A stretch of DNA of 64,000 nt from Acidobacteriota bacterium (GTDB lineage: Bacteria > Acidobacteriota > Blastocatellia > Pyrinomonadales > Pyrinomonadaceae): positions 1 to 64,000 of the forward strand of contig QHXQ01000049.1 of NCBI GenBank assembly GCA_003223935.1, written 5' to 3'. Positions within the stretch are counted from its first letter, which is position 1, and every line of letters starts with the position of its first letter. The translations under genes and the position numbers were made by a program. Positions 1-7,500 of this stretch are shown here, piece after piece. The notes beneath the pieces are model-generated. The model had not been told where the DNA came from and did not search any database. It was given only the letters and a program-made list of their open reading frames with translations.

Positions 1-1
1 C

Positions 2-169
2 AGCGTCGCCAACAACACACGCGCAGACGGGCACGAGTTCCTACGCGAAGCCGCGCAGATTCCCATCCACACACACGTCGAGACCTTCCCACTCGCACGC
101 GCCAACGAAGCACTCGCCGCCCTCAAGCACGACGCGATCCGCGGCACGGGTGTGCTGCTGTGTAAATGA
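2..169 (+). CDS. Zinc-type alcohol dehydrogenase, C-terminal end (partial)
   Basis: The window opens inside an ORF that reads about 55 codons to a TGA at 167-169. The translated tail has the pattern of medium-chain zinc alcohol dehydrogenases: an SVANNTRADGHEFL segment, then FPLARANEALAALKHDAIRG and a short hydrophobic end. In this family that is the last part of the catalytic domain, which folds back after the NAD(P)-binding Rossmann region. The 5' part, including the zinc ligands and coenzyme site, lies outside the window, so substrate and cofactor cannot be judged. It ends just before the dif-like site and the cassette array, so it is probably the chromosomal flank. Family call is by recognition of the C-terminal pattern only. 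Confidence 0.7.
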   Translation, partial: SVANNTRADGHEFLREAAQIPIHTHVETFPLARANEALAALKHDAIRGTGVLLCK

Positions 170-238
170 GCCAAGACAGGGAACAGATGTATGAGCGTGA
201 GGCCTTGAACTATTGCGAACCAAAAGCAGATCGAGGCG

Positions 239-266
239 GCGTCCGATAATGAAAATTATGTACATT
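239..266 (+). other. dif-like 28-bp sequence (possible XerCD site)
   Basis: The 28-bp stretch has an 11-bp left arm ending in GATAA, a 6-bp centre TGAAAA and an 11-bp right arm starting TTATGTA. The same 11-6-11 plan and the TAA/TTATGT edges occur in bacterial dif sites. The core ATAAT-GAAA-ATTAT is an inverted repeat. The left arm matches the E. coli XerC arm at only about 6 of 11 positions, so this may be an accessory dif-like site, a remnant, or chance. It sits between the dehydrogenase and the cassette array. Confidence 0.35.
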
Positions 267-301
267 CGGCTGGACTATAAACTCCCAAGAGGTTGAGGTG
301 T

Positions 302-381
302 TTCCGCCGATAACGTTATTATGCGGAAGACTTCCGCCTAATACGCTAAATTGGAGTGTTATGCGGAACTCTTCCGCATAT
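302..381. repeat. Cluster of GCGGAA/TTCCGC palindromes
   Basis: Three nested or adjacent inverted repeats share the half-site TTCCGC/GCGGAA. GCGGAAG-A-CTTCCGC lies at 323-337. TATGCGGAA-CTC-TTCCGCATA lies at 360-380. The first TTCCGC at 303-308 can pair with GCGGAA at 323-328 around ATAACGTTAT at 310-319. The half-site TTATGCGGAA occurs at 319 and 359, and its complement resembles the XerC arm CGCATAA. A GTTATGC at 358-364 is identical to the right core of the second attC site. The block could be part of the recombination platform at the array's left end or a bidirectional transcription hairpin; the sequence alone does not decide. Confidence 0.6.
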
Positions 382-430
382 ACAGTAGTTAGATTTCACA
401 AAATTTTTAGCCCCTGTTAAGGAGAAAATT

Positions 431-1105
431 ATGCAGAGGAAGGTTACCAAAAAGCCGACTTGGAAAGATTATCTCGTGGGGTCGGTAGTGCTCGGCATTC
501 TAGCTGGCTTACTCACTCTTGTCGGTTACCGCATATATCTATACACGCAAAAGCAGGCTGAGGATCGTAAAAACGAAGAGCTTCAACGGAAGGCTGAACA
601 GGATAAAAGGAAGGAGATTGCCGCCCAACGAATCGGCGACGTTGATATTGAACCCGGTATGACATTAGGCGAATTGAAAAAAATTATGCGTGGAAATCCG
701 GGGCTGTCGCCCGACAATATACAACATCAGGCGGACGCTGATTTCGGTGATGGTTTAGTGTACACATGGCTCTATTATGACGGTCGCATAACTGAGATTC
801 CAGACACGTCTAAGCCTATTATGTATATGGTGGATAATCATTTCAAAGGCTCCGTCTGCGGAGTCCATTTCGGTGATTCCCGCGAACAGGCTTTAGCTGC
901 GGTAAAGCGGCGTTACCCTTCAGTAGATTTGGAGTATAGCGTTTATTATTCAAAGAAGGGAAAGAGTGCCCTAATAGATTTACCCGGCTGGCACTTTTCT
1001 ATCGGTTGGGACAAAGCAGATAGAGTAAACGACTTACATTTGAGTGATAGCTATCATAAGTTAGAGAGAGTTGATCCGTATATAAAAGACTTCAATATGA
1101 GATAG
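431..1105 (+). CDS. Cassette 1: membrane-anchored protein of unknown function
   Basis: A 224-residue protein that I do not recognise. ATG 431 is preceded by an AAGGAGA ribosome binding site. Residues 1-12 are basic, residues about 13-37 form one hydrophobic membrane span, and about 38-70 are highly charged (rich in E, K, Q, R) and likely a short coiled coil. The rest is a globular domain that would lie outside the membrane if the N-terminus is cytoplasmic. It contains a phrase like PGMTLGELKKIMRGNPGLS and, further on, CGVHFGDSREQALAAVKRRYP. These two similar helical stretches suggest a duplicated small fold. It is the first ORF of the cassette array and AT-richer than the flanks. Cassette position and the strong RBS support a real gene; no function is assigned. 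Confidence 0.8.
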   Translation: MQRKVTKKPTWKDYLVGSVVLGILAGLLTLVGYRIYLYTQKQAEDRKNEELQRKAEQDKRKEIAAQRIGDVDIEPGMTLGELKKIMRGNPGLSPDNIQHQADADFGDGLVYTWLYYDGRITEIPDTSKPIMYMVDNHFKGSVCGVHFGDSREQALAAVKRRYPSVDLEYSVYYSKKGKSALIDLPGWHFSIGWDKADRVNDLHLSDSYHKLERVDPYIKDFNMR

Positions 1106-1124
1106 CTCTGGCAATCGAGTTGAA

Positions 1125-1213
1125 ATCTAACAACGGCATGCAGCGGACTCGCGCCACACGATTTCTCTCATGGAAGTTGAAGGGGCGCTCGCCGCTGATG
1201 CCTGGCGTTAGAC
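1125..1213 (+). repeat. attC: attC site 1
   Basis: An 89-bp imperfect inverted repeat running from ATCTAAC (1125-1131) to GTTAGAC (1207-1213). The arm GGCATGCAGCGGACTCGCGCC pairs with GGCGCTCGCCGCTGATGCC, leaving unpaired bases on one arm as is typical for strand-selective attC folding. It begins 19 bp after the stop of cassette ORF 1. Recombination would fall after the G of GTTAGAC. Confidence 0.85.
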
Positions 1214-1273
1214 GCCTACCCTCCCTTGCGGGCCATAAGGCAAGAGCCTGTTAGTGGCAGCGGAGGTTCAAGC

Positions 1274-2071
1274 ATGAAAAGTTCACCAATTGCAGGAATC
1301 CTCGGTAGTAGGATAAGAGGCGCCATAGCGGAAGCCGAAGCGCTAAAGGTCGTTCCTCATGCCGGGCTACGGGGTCGTTTCCGAGAATTGCTCCTTACGC
1401 GCCTCATCTCACAGCTCATGCCGCCGTCGTGCATTGCATTACACGGTACTGCTGTTGATACAGAGGGCCAACGCTTTGCATTAGAGAGTGGTAAAAGGAA
1501 GACAGAGGACGATATCTTGGTCGTGGATAGAGACAGAATACCTTCATTGCTGTTCGCAGAAGGAGAAGGGATAGTGCCGATTGAAGCAGTGCTTGCGCGA
1601 ATTGAAGTCAAATCCGTACTGACTAAGCAAGAGTTGCGAGACGCGGTCTACGGCTCGATGTCTTTTCTAAAGGTACCTCTAGTATTGCCAGATGAAGATC
1701 TCCAAGGTGGCGCTGCTCTACAATGTATATTCGCGTTCGCGAGCGATCTTGCCGAGATGAATGAGCACGCGCGTCTCACACAACTCGTCCAAGGTGAGCG
1801 GTGGGATTGCATTGAGGGCGGCACCTGGAATGAGGAAACACCGCCCATCCATGCGTTGTGCGTTGTCGGTAAGGGGATGTGGGCGTTTGGAAGTCGAAGC
1901 AAAGGTGAAGCAAGTGGCTGGGGAATGTGCCCGGCGGACGATGTGCATTCTGAAGTGGCGACATTCTTGGCACTCTTACTAAACACCCTGCCAGCGTTGA
2001 GAGAAAAGCGACGAAGCGCACGACTCGGGAGTCACCTAATTGACGTTGAACAGCAGTTCCGACCTGTTTAA
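1274..2071 (+). CDS. Cassette 2: DUF6602-like protein with PD-(D/E)XK-type core
   Basis: A 265-residue protein from ATG 1274, which has GGAGG at 1262-1266. A TTG further upstream would lengthen it but has no such signal. The central part reads EDDILVVDRDRIPSL, then a short stretch, then IEAVLARIEVKSVLTKQEL. This acidic residue followed by an ExK in a beta strand is the core pattern of PD-(D/E)XK nuclease folds and matches what I know as DUF6602. A second motif near residues 95-115, with an E/D pair and VVDR, fits the metal-binding Asp. Such proteins are often in defence or mobile contexts, but the substrate is unknown. A helical region after the ExK contains an aromatic and Trp-rich segment. 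Family name by recollection; the ExK motif is seen directly. Confidence 0.75.
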   Translation: MKSSPIAGILGSRIRGAIAEAEALKVVPHAGLRGRFRELLLTRLISQLMPPSCIALHGTAVDTEGQRFALESGKRKTEDDILVVDRDRIPSLLFAEGEGIVPIEAVLARIEVKSVLTKQELRDAVYGSMSFLKVPLVLPDEDLQGGAALQCIFAFASDLAEMNEHARLTQLVQGERWDCIEGGTWNEETPPIHALCVVGKGMWAFGSRSKGEASGWGMCPADDVHSEVATFLALLLNTLPALREKRRSARLGSHLIDVEQQFRPV

Positions 2072-2084
2072 TCCTAGCACCGGC

Positions 2085-2174
2085 GTCTAACAACGGCATG
2101 CAGCGGACTCGCGCCACAGCGTTGTCTTTATCGAGTGTTGTCTTGGCGCTCGCCGCTGATGCCGGGCGTTATGC
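2085..2174 (+). repeat. attC: attC site 2
   Basis: A 90-bp site from GTCTAAC (2085-2091) to GTTATGC (2168-2174). The left arm is almost identical to that of attC 1 (AACGGCATGCAGCGGACT and following bases), and the right arm is again GGCGCTCGCCGCTGATGCC. The central loop differs, as expected for related sites of one array. An ORF start read from inside this site is spurious. Confidence 0.85.
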
Positions 2175-2235
2175 GGCTTTGAATTTAACAAGAGGTTGGC
2201 TTGGAAATAACGGAGGTTTCATAGTTGGAGGTAAT

Positions 2236-2682
2236 ATGCTGATTGAGGATAAAGATAAGCTACAGGGACTAGGTACTTATATTGATGGCAAGATGAAGAG
2301 ATACAATTTACTCTTTGCCGTTAATGGCGGAGCGTTTGCCCTTGCTAAGCTACTATTTGACCCCAAAACAGAGAACATATTAGGCAAACTCACACTGAAA
2401 CATTTGGCAATCGGTGCTGTCGCTTTCACTTTCTTAATGTGGTTTGATATTTGGCTTTGGGGCGAAAACATGAGGACGGGTTACTTTAATGACAAGGAAG
2501 TATTTCAGTGGAGAGGAAAAGCTATCCTTTCATTATTAGCTTCCCTCTTAATCATTGGTTGGCTTTTAGTGGCTCTTAAGACCATGTGGGCTATCATATT
2601 ATTTACAGTGCTGTTAATCGCCGGGTGGCTTTTACTGTATGTTCCGTATAAAAAGCATCAAGCATTGAGACGGGTATCGTAG
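2236..2682 (+). CDS. Cassette 3: small multi-span membrane protein, unknown
   Basis: A 148-residue hydrophobic protein not recognised as a known family. ATG 2236 follows TTGGAGGTAAT, a good ribosome binding site. The same frame is open further upstream, but that part lies in attC 2 and is not likely to be coding. Membrane spans are predicted at about residues 24-42 (weak), 56-75, 96-113 and 116-135. A soluble stretch around 76-95 contains ENMRTGYFNDKEVFQWRGK. The N-terminal 20 residues and the short C-terminus are charged, so both ends may face the cytoplasm. A few small inner-membrane cassette proteins act in effector or immunity roles, but nothing here shows that. The gene is clearly AT-richer than its surroundings, in line with lateral arrival as a cassette. 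Confidence 0.75.
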   Translation: MLIEDKDKLQGLGTYIDGKMKRYNLLFAVNGGAFALAKLLFDPKTENILGKLTLKHLAIGAVAFTFLMWFDIWLWGENMRTGYFNDKEVFQWRGKAILSLLASLLIIGWLLVALKTMWAIILFTVLLIAGWLLLYVPYKKHQALRRVS

Positions 2683-2688
2683 GACGCC

Positions 2689-2789
2689 GCATAACAACTC
2701 ATTCAACCGGAGCGCGAATAGCGCGGCTTTTATCGTCAACTTGTCCGTATCGGTGTTGTGTTCGCGCCCGGTTAATTCGAGCGTTAGCC
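2689..2789 (+). repeat. attC: attC site 3
   Basis: A 101-bp site from GCATAAC (2689-2695) to GTTAGCC (2783-2789). The outer arm AACTCATTCAACCGGAGCGCGAA pairs with TTCGCGCCCGGTTAATTCGAGCGTT; this arm family recurs in attC 5 and in part in attC 4. It begins 6 bp after the stop of cassette ORF 3. Confidence 0.8.
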
Positions 2790-2801
2790 GCTTCTTGAAA
2801 G

Positions 2802-3413
2802 ATGAAACTCCGTAACACCATCATTTATCTTATCGGCATTCCTGCCGTCGGGAAATACACGGTCGCCGGAGAAATCGGGCGACTGACGGGTGCTAAGGTG
2901 GTTGATAACCAGCTTATTAATACGCCCGTGTTTAGCGTTATCGGGTATGACGGCACAGACGCTTTTCCCTTTCCAAAGGGCGCGTGGGCGCATATCGAAA
3001 AAATCCAGCGGTCGGTCTTAGCCGTCATCCGCGATTGTTGCCCGCCGGACGCAAGTTTCGTGTTTACGAACGTACTTGACGCGAATGCGCCCGGCGACAA
3101 AGCGTGGTTTCGCCGGATAGAACGCTTGGCAAAACAGCGAAAAGCCGCGTTCTTTCCTGTCTGGCTGACGTGCGATGCCGACATTATCCGCCAACGTAAG
3201 AATATGCCGGAACGTCGGGCGCGGCTTAAAGATATTGACTTGACCACGATTTCATGGTGGCTCAATGAATTTGAAATACTCAAAGTGCCACACCCAAACG
3301 CGCTGACGCTGGATACATCACACTGTGAGCCGGAACAAATAGCACAGCGCATTTTGGAGCATGTGCAAGGAATCGGTCGTGGTAGCAGACCTGCTACACA
3401 GGGCAGAGCCTAA
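2802..3413 (+). CDS. Cassette 4: P-loop kinase-like protein
   Basis: A 203-residue protein from ATG 2802, just 12 bp after attC 3. The N-terminal strand-loop-helix IIYLIGIPAVGKYTVAGEI is a Walker A P-loop (GxxxxGK followed by Y-T). The downstream pattern, including VFTNVLDANAPGDKAWFRRI and later CDADIIRQRKNMPERRARLKDI, resembles small nucleoside/shikimate-kinase-like or chloramphenicol-phosphotransferase-like P-loop proteins. In those the C-terminal part forms a lid with basic residues (here RQRKNMPERRARL). The substrate is not evident. In cassette arrays such P-loop kinases are often resistance- or metabolism-like, but I see no residue that would fix a substrate. The C-terminal 12 residues are basic and low-complexity, so the end may be loosely constrained. 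Confidence 0.75.
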   Translation: MKLRNTIIYLIGIPAVGKYTVAGEIGRLTGAKVVDNQLINTPVFSVIGYDGTDAFPFPKGAWAHIEKIQRSVLAVIRDCCPPDASFVFTNVLDANAPGDKAWFRRIERLAKQRKAAFFPVWLTCDADIIRQRKNMPERRARLKDIDLTTISWWLNEFEILKVPHPNALTLDTSHCEPEQIAQRILEHVQGIGRGSRPATQGRA

Positions 3414-3483
3414 TATGTGATTGTCGCTTTTTGAAAGAACAATCCCGCGCGAAGGCAAACCGCTTCCCTTCGGATGATGACGC

Positions 3484-3570
3484 GGCTAACAAGCGATTCA
3501 ACCGGACTCGCAATTAGGTAGCCTATTATCAATTACGTTCTTTGCTCGTCGGTTAATCGCGGCGTTAGAT
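3484..3570 (+). repeat. attC: attC site 4
   Basis: An 87-bp site from GGCTAAC (3484-3490) to GTTAGAT (3564-3570). The arm AACAAGCGATTCAACCGGACTCG pairs imperfectly with CGTCGGTTAATCGCGGCGTT. It starts about 70 bp after the ORF 4 stop; that spacer shows no coding signal. Confidence 0.8.
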
Positions 3571-3610
3571 GCTTCTGGAAAATGCTGGGAAGCTAAAATA
3601 GGATCTTGAG

Positions 3611-4408
3611 ATGACAACTATCGGAACTGTAGAAAGTTTATGGCGCTATCCGGTTAAGAGTATGCGCGGCGCGGAAATGCCCGAAGTTTTTATAGGATTT
3701 TCGGGTATCTATGGCGACCGCTGCTACGCCTTCAAAAATTCCGCCGCCCGCAAAGGCTTCCCTTATTTGAACGCAAACGTGCAGCAACAAATGCTGCTAT
3801 ATTGTCCGCAATTCCGTTACCCGGAACGAGCGTCAAAACCGCCGAATTTGATCGAAGCGGCGAGCATCGCGCCCGGCGTCACCCCTGCAAACGGTGATGC
3901 GGAAGATATGGCATTAGACATTGTTACGCCGTCGGGCGAAATCATTTCCATTGATGATCCAGCACTGATAAAACTACTTGGCGCAGGAATCAGCGAAAAG
4001 AATCAACTGAAACTCGTGCGGTCAGACCGCGCTTTAACCGATTGCCGTCCAGTTTCAGTAATCAGCTTGTCAACCGTTCGGCAGGTTGAATCGGAATTGG
4101 ACATTGCGCTTGATAAGCGGCGTTTTCGGGCAAACATCTATTTCAATTTCGCGTCTGAGAGCGGTGGATTTGCCGAAGATAATTTAGTCGGTCGCCGTCT
4201 GCGTATCGGTTCAAAGGCGACTATCATGGTTCTTGAACGCGACCCGCGCTGTAAGATGATTTCGCTCGACCCGGACACAAGTGAACACAACCCTGAAATT
4301 TTACGAAAGATTGCCCAAGCACACGGTAACTTTGCCGGTGTTTATTGTGCAGTATTGGTCGAAGGCTTATTGAAAAAAGGCGATCCGATCGAGTTGGCTG
4401 TCGACTGA
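3611..4408 (+). CDS. Cassette 5: MOSC domain protein
   Basis: A 265-residue protein with ATG 3611 preceded by an AGGA motif. Residues about 3-100 match the MOSC N-terminal beta-barrel domain (opening TVESLWRYPVKSMRGAEM, then a GIYGDRCYAF segment). The C-terminal 150 residues match the MOSC domain proper, with the conserved cysteine in the DPRCKMISLDPDTSEHNPE segment. MOSC domains are found in molybdenum-cofactor sulfurases and related sulfur-carrying enzymes, including reductases of N-hydroxylated compounds. This stand-alone form probably binds a molybdopterin-type cofactor or carries sulfur on the cysteine. No partner gene is next to it; a xanthine-dehydrogenase-type pair at the other end of the window is too distant to imply a link. 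It is cassette cargo, since attC sites lie on both sides. Confidence 0.85.
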   Translation: MTTIGTVESLWRYPVKSMRGAEMPEVFIGFSGIYGDRCYAFKNSAARKGFPYLNANVQQQMLLYCPQFRYPERASKPPNLIEAASIAPGVTPANGDAEDMALDIVTPSGEIISIDDPALIKLLGAGISEKNQLKLVRSDRALTDCRPVSVISLSTVRQVESELDIALDKRRFRANIYFNFASESGGFAEDNLVGRRLRIGSKATIMVLERDPRCKMISLDPDTSEHNPEILRKIAQAHGNFAGVYCAVLVEGLLKKGDPIELAVD

Positions 4409-4466
4409 TTTTCCGATTATTGTTTGTAGCTTTATATTGAAAGTATTTGAATGTACCCAAAGGCGC

Positions 4467-4568
4467 ATCTAACAACTCATTCAACCGGAGCGGAATCAGC
4501 TTGCCTTTCATCCGTCAGCTTGGATGCTTGATACAATCTTTGCCGCCCGGTTAACCCAAACGTTACAC
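4467..4568 (+). repeat. attC: attC site 5 (last site of the array)
   Basis: A 102-bp site from ATCTAAC (4467-4473) to GTTACAC (4562-4568). The arm AACTCATTCAACCGGAGCG matches attC 3, and the opposite side contains CGCCCGGTTAACCCAAACGTT. The CHAT gene stop codon, on the other strand, lies 6 bp beyond the right core, so this is the array terminus or the edge of a reverse-oriented cassette. Confidence 0.8.
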
Positions 4569-4573
4569 CTGCT

Positions 4574-7500
4574 TCACCGCCAGTTGCCGATCAGGATGAA
4601 GGGGGCCCAGAAGTATGGGTGGGCGAAGGGCGCGCCGGGCGTGGCGCTTTTGACGACCTCGCCACCGATGCCGCGTTGTGCGCTCGCCTCTGTGTCGCCC
4701 GTCGTGCCGCGTAGCAACTCAAGTTGGGCTTGGCGCAAAGCCTCCACCTTCGGCGTCCCCGGTTGTGATTCGCGCAGCCGATAGAACTCCTGCATCAATA
4801 GCTTCGTGCTCCGGTCGGCCACAGGCCACAGAGTGGCCACCACCGCCTTCGCCCCCTGGCGCTGGGCGAGCACACCGAAGCCTTCCACTTCTCGGCCATT
4901 GGCTGCGCCGCCCGTCGCTGTGTTGCATGCGCTGAGCGTCAACAACTCGACGCCGCCGAAGACGTTCGGCAACGACTTGATCTGCGCTAGGCTCAAGAAC
5001 TGACCGTCGCCTAACAACAGAGCTGAGTTCGTCTCGTTGCCCGGTGAGAACTGAAAGTGGCTGGCGATGTGCACGACCTTGTGGCGCTTCCGCAATTCCG
5101 CAAGCATGGCTTCCTGTGTGAACTGCTCGTCCAACTTCAACACGCCGGGCAGCGCCCCCGTCTGATTGCCCGCAGTCGCTGAGTTGCTCGCTGACTCATC
5201 GCGGATGATGCCGCGCATCTCGTCGGCCACGCCGGGCAGTGCCGGGATGCCTTCGCCGTGCGCCTTCGTCACGCCCAGACCCAACACGTCCCAGTGCTCA
5301 GCCGGCACATCTTTCAAACGCGCCTGACTTGCCGGCGTGAAGACCACATTATTGAAGCGCGCGACCAGATACTGCTGGCCGTCGTGGAGCGCAGCCATAG
5401 GCACATAGCGCAACGCGCCATCCAAAGACCACATCAGCGTCTTGGCTTTCGCCTGTTCGAGATCGCGTGCGACCGGAGCGACCAGAATCCGGTAAAGCTC
5501 TTGCGCGAGCGGCAACGGATCGAGCTTCGGGTTTTGCAGCACCGCGCGGAACTCTAAGACCTTGCGGTTGAGGTCGGCGGCTTTGATCGGATACTCGTAG
5601 CCCTTCTGGAAATCTGGCGTGGTCAGAATCACACGGTACTTGTCTTCGCTGATGAGCGTGTAGAGCGCGACCGTGCCCGCGCCGAGTTCTCTGAGGTCTT
5701 CCATCATGCCTTGCGACTCGCGCAGTTGATAGACCTTGGCGCTCGCCTCTTTGTCATTGCTCAACTCCGTGCCCAGTCGGTCGAGGAACTTCTGAAAGGT
5801 GTCGCCCGCGACAATTAAGTCGGCGTCAATTTTGGCGAGCCGCTGTTCTTCTTCAGGCGTGCGGTTGTTCTTGTTGATGAGCGTGCCGCGCTCGACGCCG
5901 AGTTTGGCGAGTTGGTCGGCGACTTCACGGTAGCGTGTTTCAAGTGCAGCCTCTGCGGGCGTCAACTGCGCACGGCTTGCTTGCGGCGCGTTGCCCGTAT
6001 CGCGGCGGATGAAGTCGAAATACTCTTCCTGCTTAAGCATACTGATAACTTGCTCGGCTTCGGGCAAGCGGCCCTGACTAATGAGCAGGTCGGCCAGTGT
6101 GCGATAGGTGTCTTCCTTTGATTTGACAAAGCTCTTCTGAGATTCTCTGTCGAGCGTGGTGATCTCGCTGCGGATTTCCTGATACAGATTGACGGCCTGC
6201 TTGCCGAAGAAGACCGCGAGGTTGGGTTTGTTCTGTGCCTGCCAATCCAACATCAGGCCTTGGAGAGCTTTCCCTTCCACGCTCCGGCTCCTGATCTCAC
6301 GCGCGCGGCGCAGAGCCTGTCCGTGATGCTGTGTGGCCTGCGGGTATTGCCCTTGGGCGCGGCAGGCATCGCCCAGCACGCGGAGCACATATGTTTCACT
6401 ACTGCGATCCTTTTCTTCACGGGTTACGACCAGCGCCTGTTGCAAGTATTCGATAGCTTTATCGTTGCGGCCCATTAGCTGATAAGATTCGCCTAGATTG
6501 CCGAGCACCGTTCCTTCCATACCACGGAGCTTGTTTTCCCGGGCGACGGCTAACGCCTGCTCGTAAAACTCAATCGACTTCTCATACCGACCGAGCGTCT
6601 GGTACGCATTGCCCAGACCATTCAGATTGCCCGCCACACGATAGTGATTCTTGAACTCGCGATTGATGGGCAGCGACTGCTCGAAGTATTCAATCGATTT
6701 TTCCGGCCGGCCCAGTTGATCATACGCATAGCCCAGCGGCCCGAGCACAATTGCTTCGCCCTGACGATCCTTGATCTCGCGGTAGATCGGCAGCGCCTGC
6801 TCAAAGTATTCCACCGCTTTATCGAGCCGGGTGATTCGCGAGTAAATGTTGCCCAGACTTCTGAGCACCGACGCTTCATCCTGTCGATCTTTCAGCTCGC
6901 GGTAAATCGGCAGCGCTTGCTCGTAGTACTCGAGGGCTTTCTCAAAGCGGAACTGGCTACTATAGAAACCAGCCAAGTTATTGAGCGCAGTCGCTTCGCC
7001 GCCGCGACTTTTCAACTCACGCACAATCGTCAGATACTGCTCACGGTACGCAAGTGCTTTCTCATATTGTTTGAGGCCCCCGTAGGCACCGGCCAGACCG
7101 TTTATCGCATCCCCCTCATCTGTGCGGTTCTTCACTTCCCGCGCGATGGCGAGCGCCTGCTCACCGTATTCAATCGCCTGCTCATAGCGGCTAAGCTCTA
7201 AGTTGTCCCAGCCGATCTGGGCGCGGGTGACTCCTTCGGCACCGCGATCCTTGAGTTCGCGGTAGATCAACAGGGCCTGCTGAAAATATTCCAAGGACTT
7301 CTCAAAGCGGCTCAGCCGCATGTAAGCATCACCGAGATCAAACAAGATGTAGGCTTCGCCACTGCGGTATTTGAATTCGCGACTAAGCACCAGCGCCTGC
7401 TCATAATACTCGGCGGCTTTGTCATAGCGACTCAGCCACCCATAACCGCGGGCTATCGAAAGGAGCGTATAACCTTCCCATTCTCGATCCCCCAACTCAC

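Larger units (their letters stand above)
358..4568 (+). mobile_element. Integron gene-cassette array (five cassettes, no integrase seen)
   Basis: Five consecutive plus-strand ORFs are each followed by an imperfect inverted repeat of 87-102 bp. Each begins with an AAC-type core (ATCTAAC, GTCTAAC, GCATAAC, GGCTAAC, ATCTAAC) and ends with a GTT-type core (GTTAGAC, GTTATGC, GTTAGCC, GTTAGAT, GTTACAC). This one-ORF, one-attC pattern defines integron cassettes. Sites 1 and 2 share near-identical outer arms, and sites 3, 4 and 5 share a TTCAACCGGA arm, as expected of a chromosomal array. Several cassettes look more AT-rich than the flanks. No intI gene lies in the window, so this may be an integrase-less cluster (CALIN) or the distal end of a longer array. 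The left boundary is inferred from GTTATGC at 358; the right end is the last core next to the CHAT gene. Confidence 0.85.

Noticed and set aside
1226-1273. TTG start 16 codons ahead of cassette 2 ATG
   Set aside because: No RBS, and the 16 residues are low-complexity; ATG 1274 has GGAGG at the right distance.
2098-2235. Extended N-terminus of the cassette 3 ORF
   Set aside because: The first 46 codons lie in attC 2 and read as composition typical of non-coding repeat; ATG 2236 has a good RBS.
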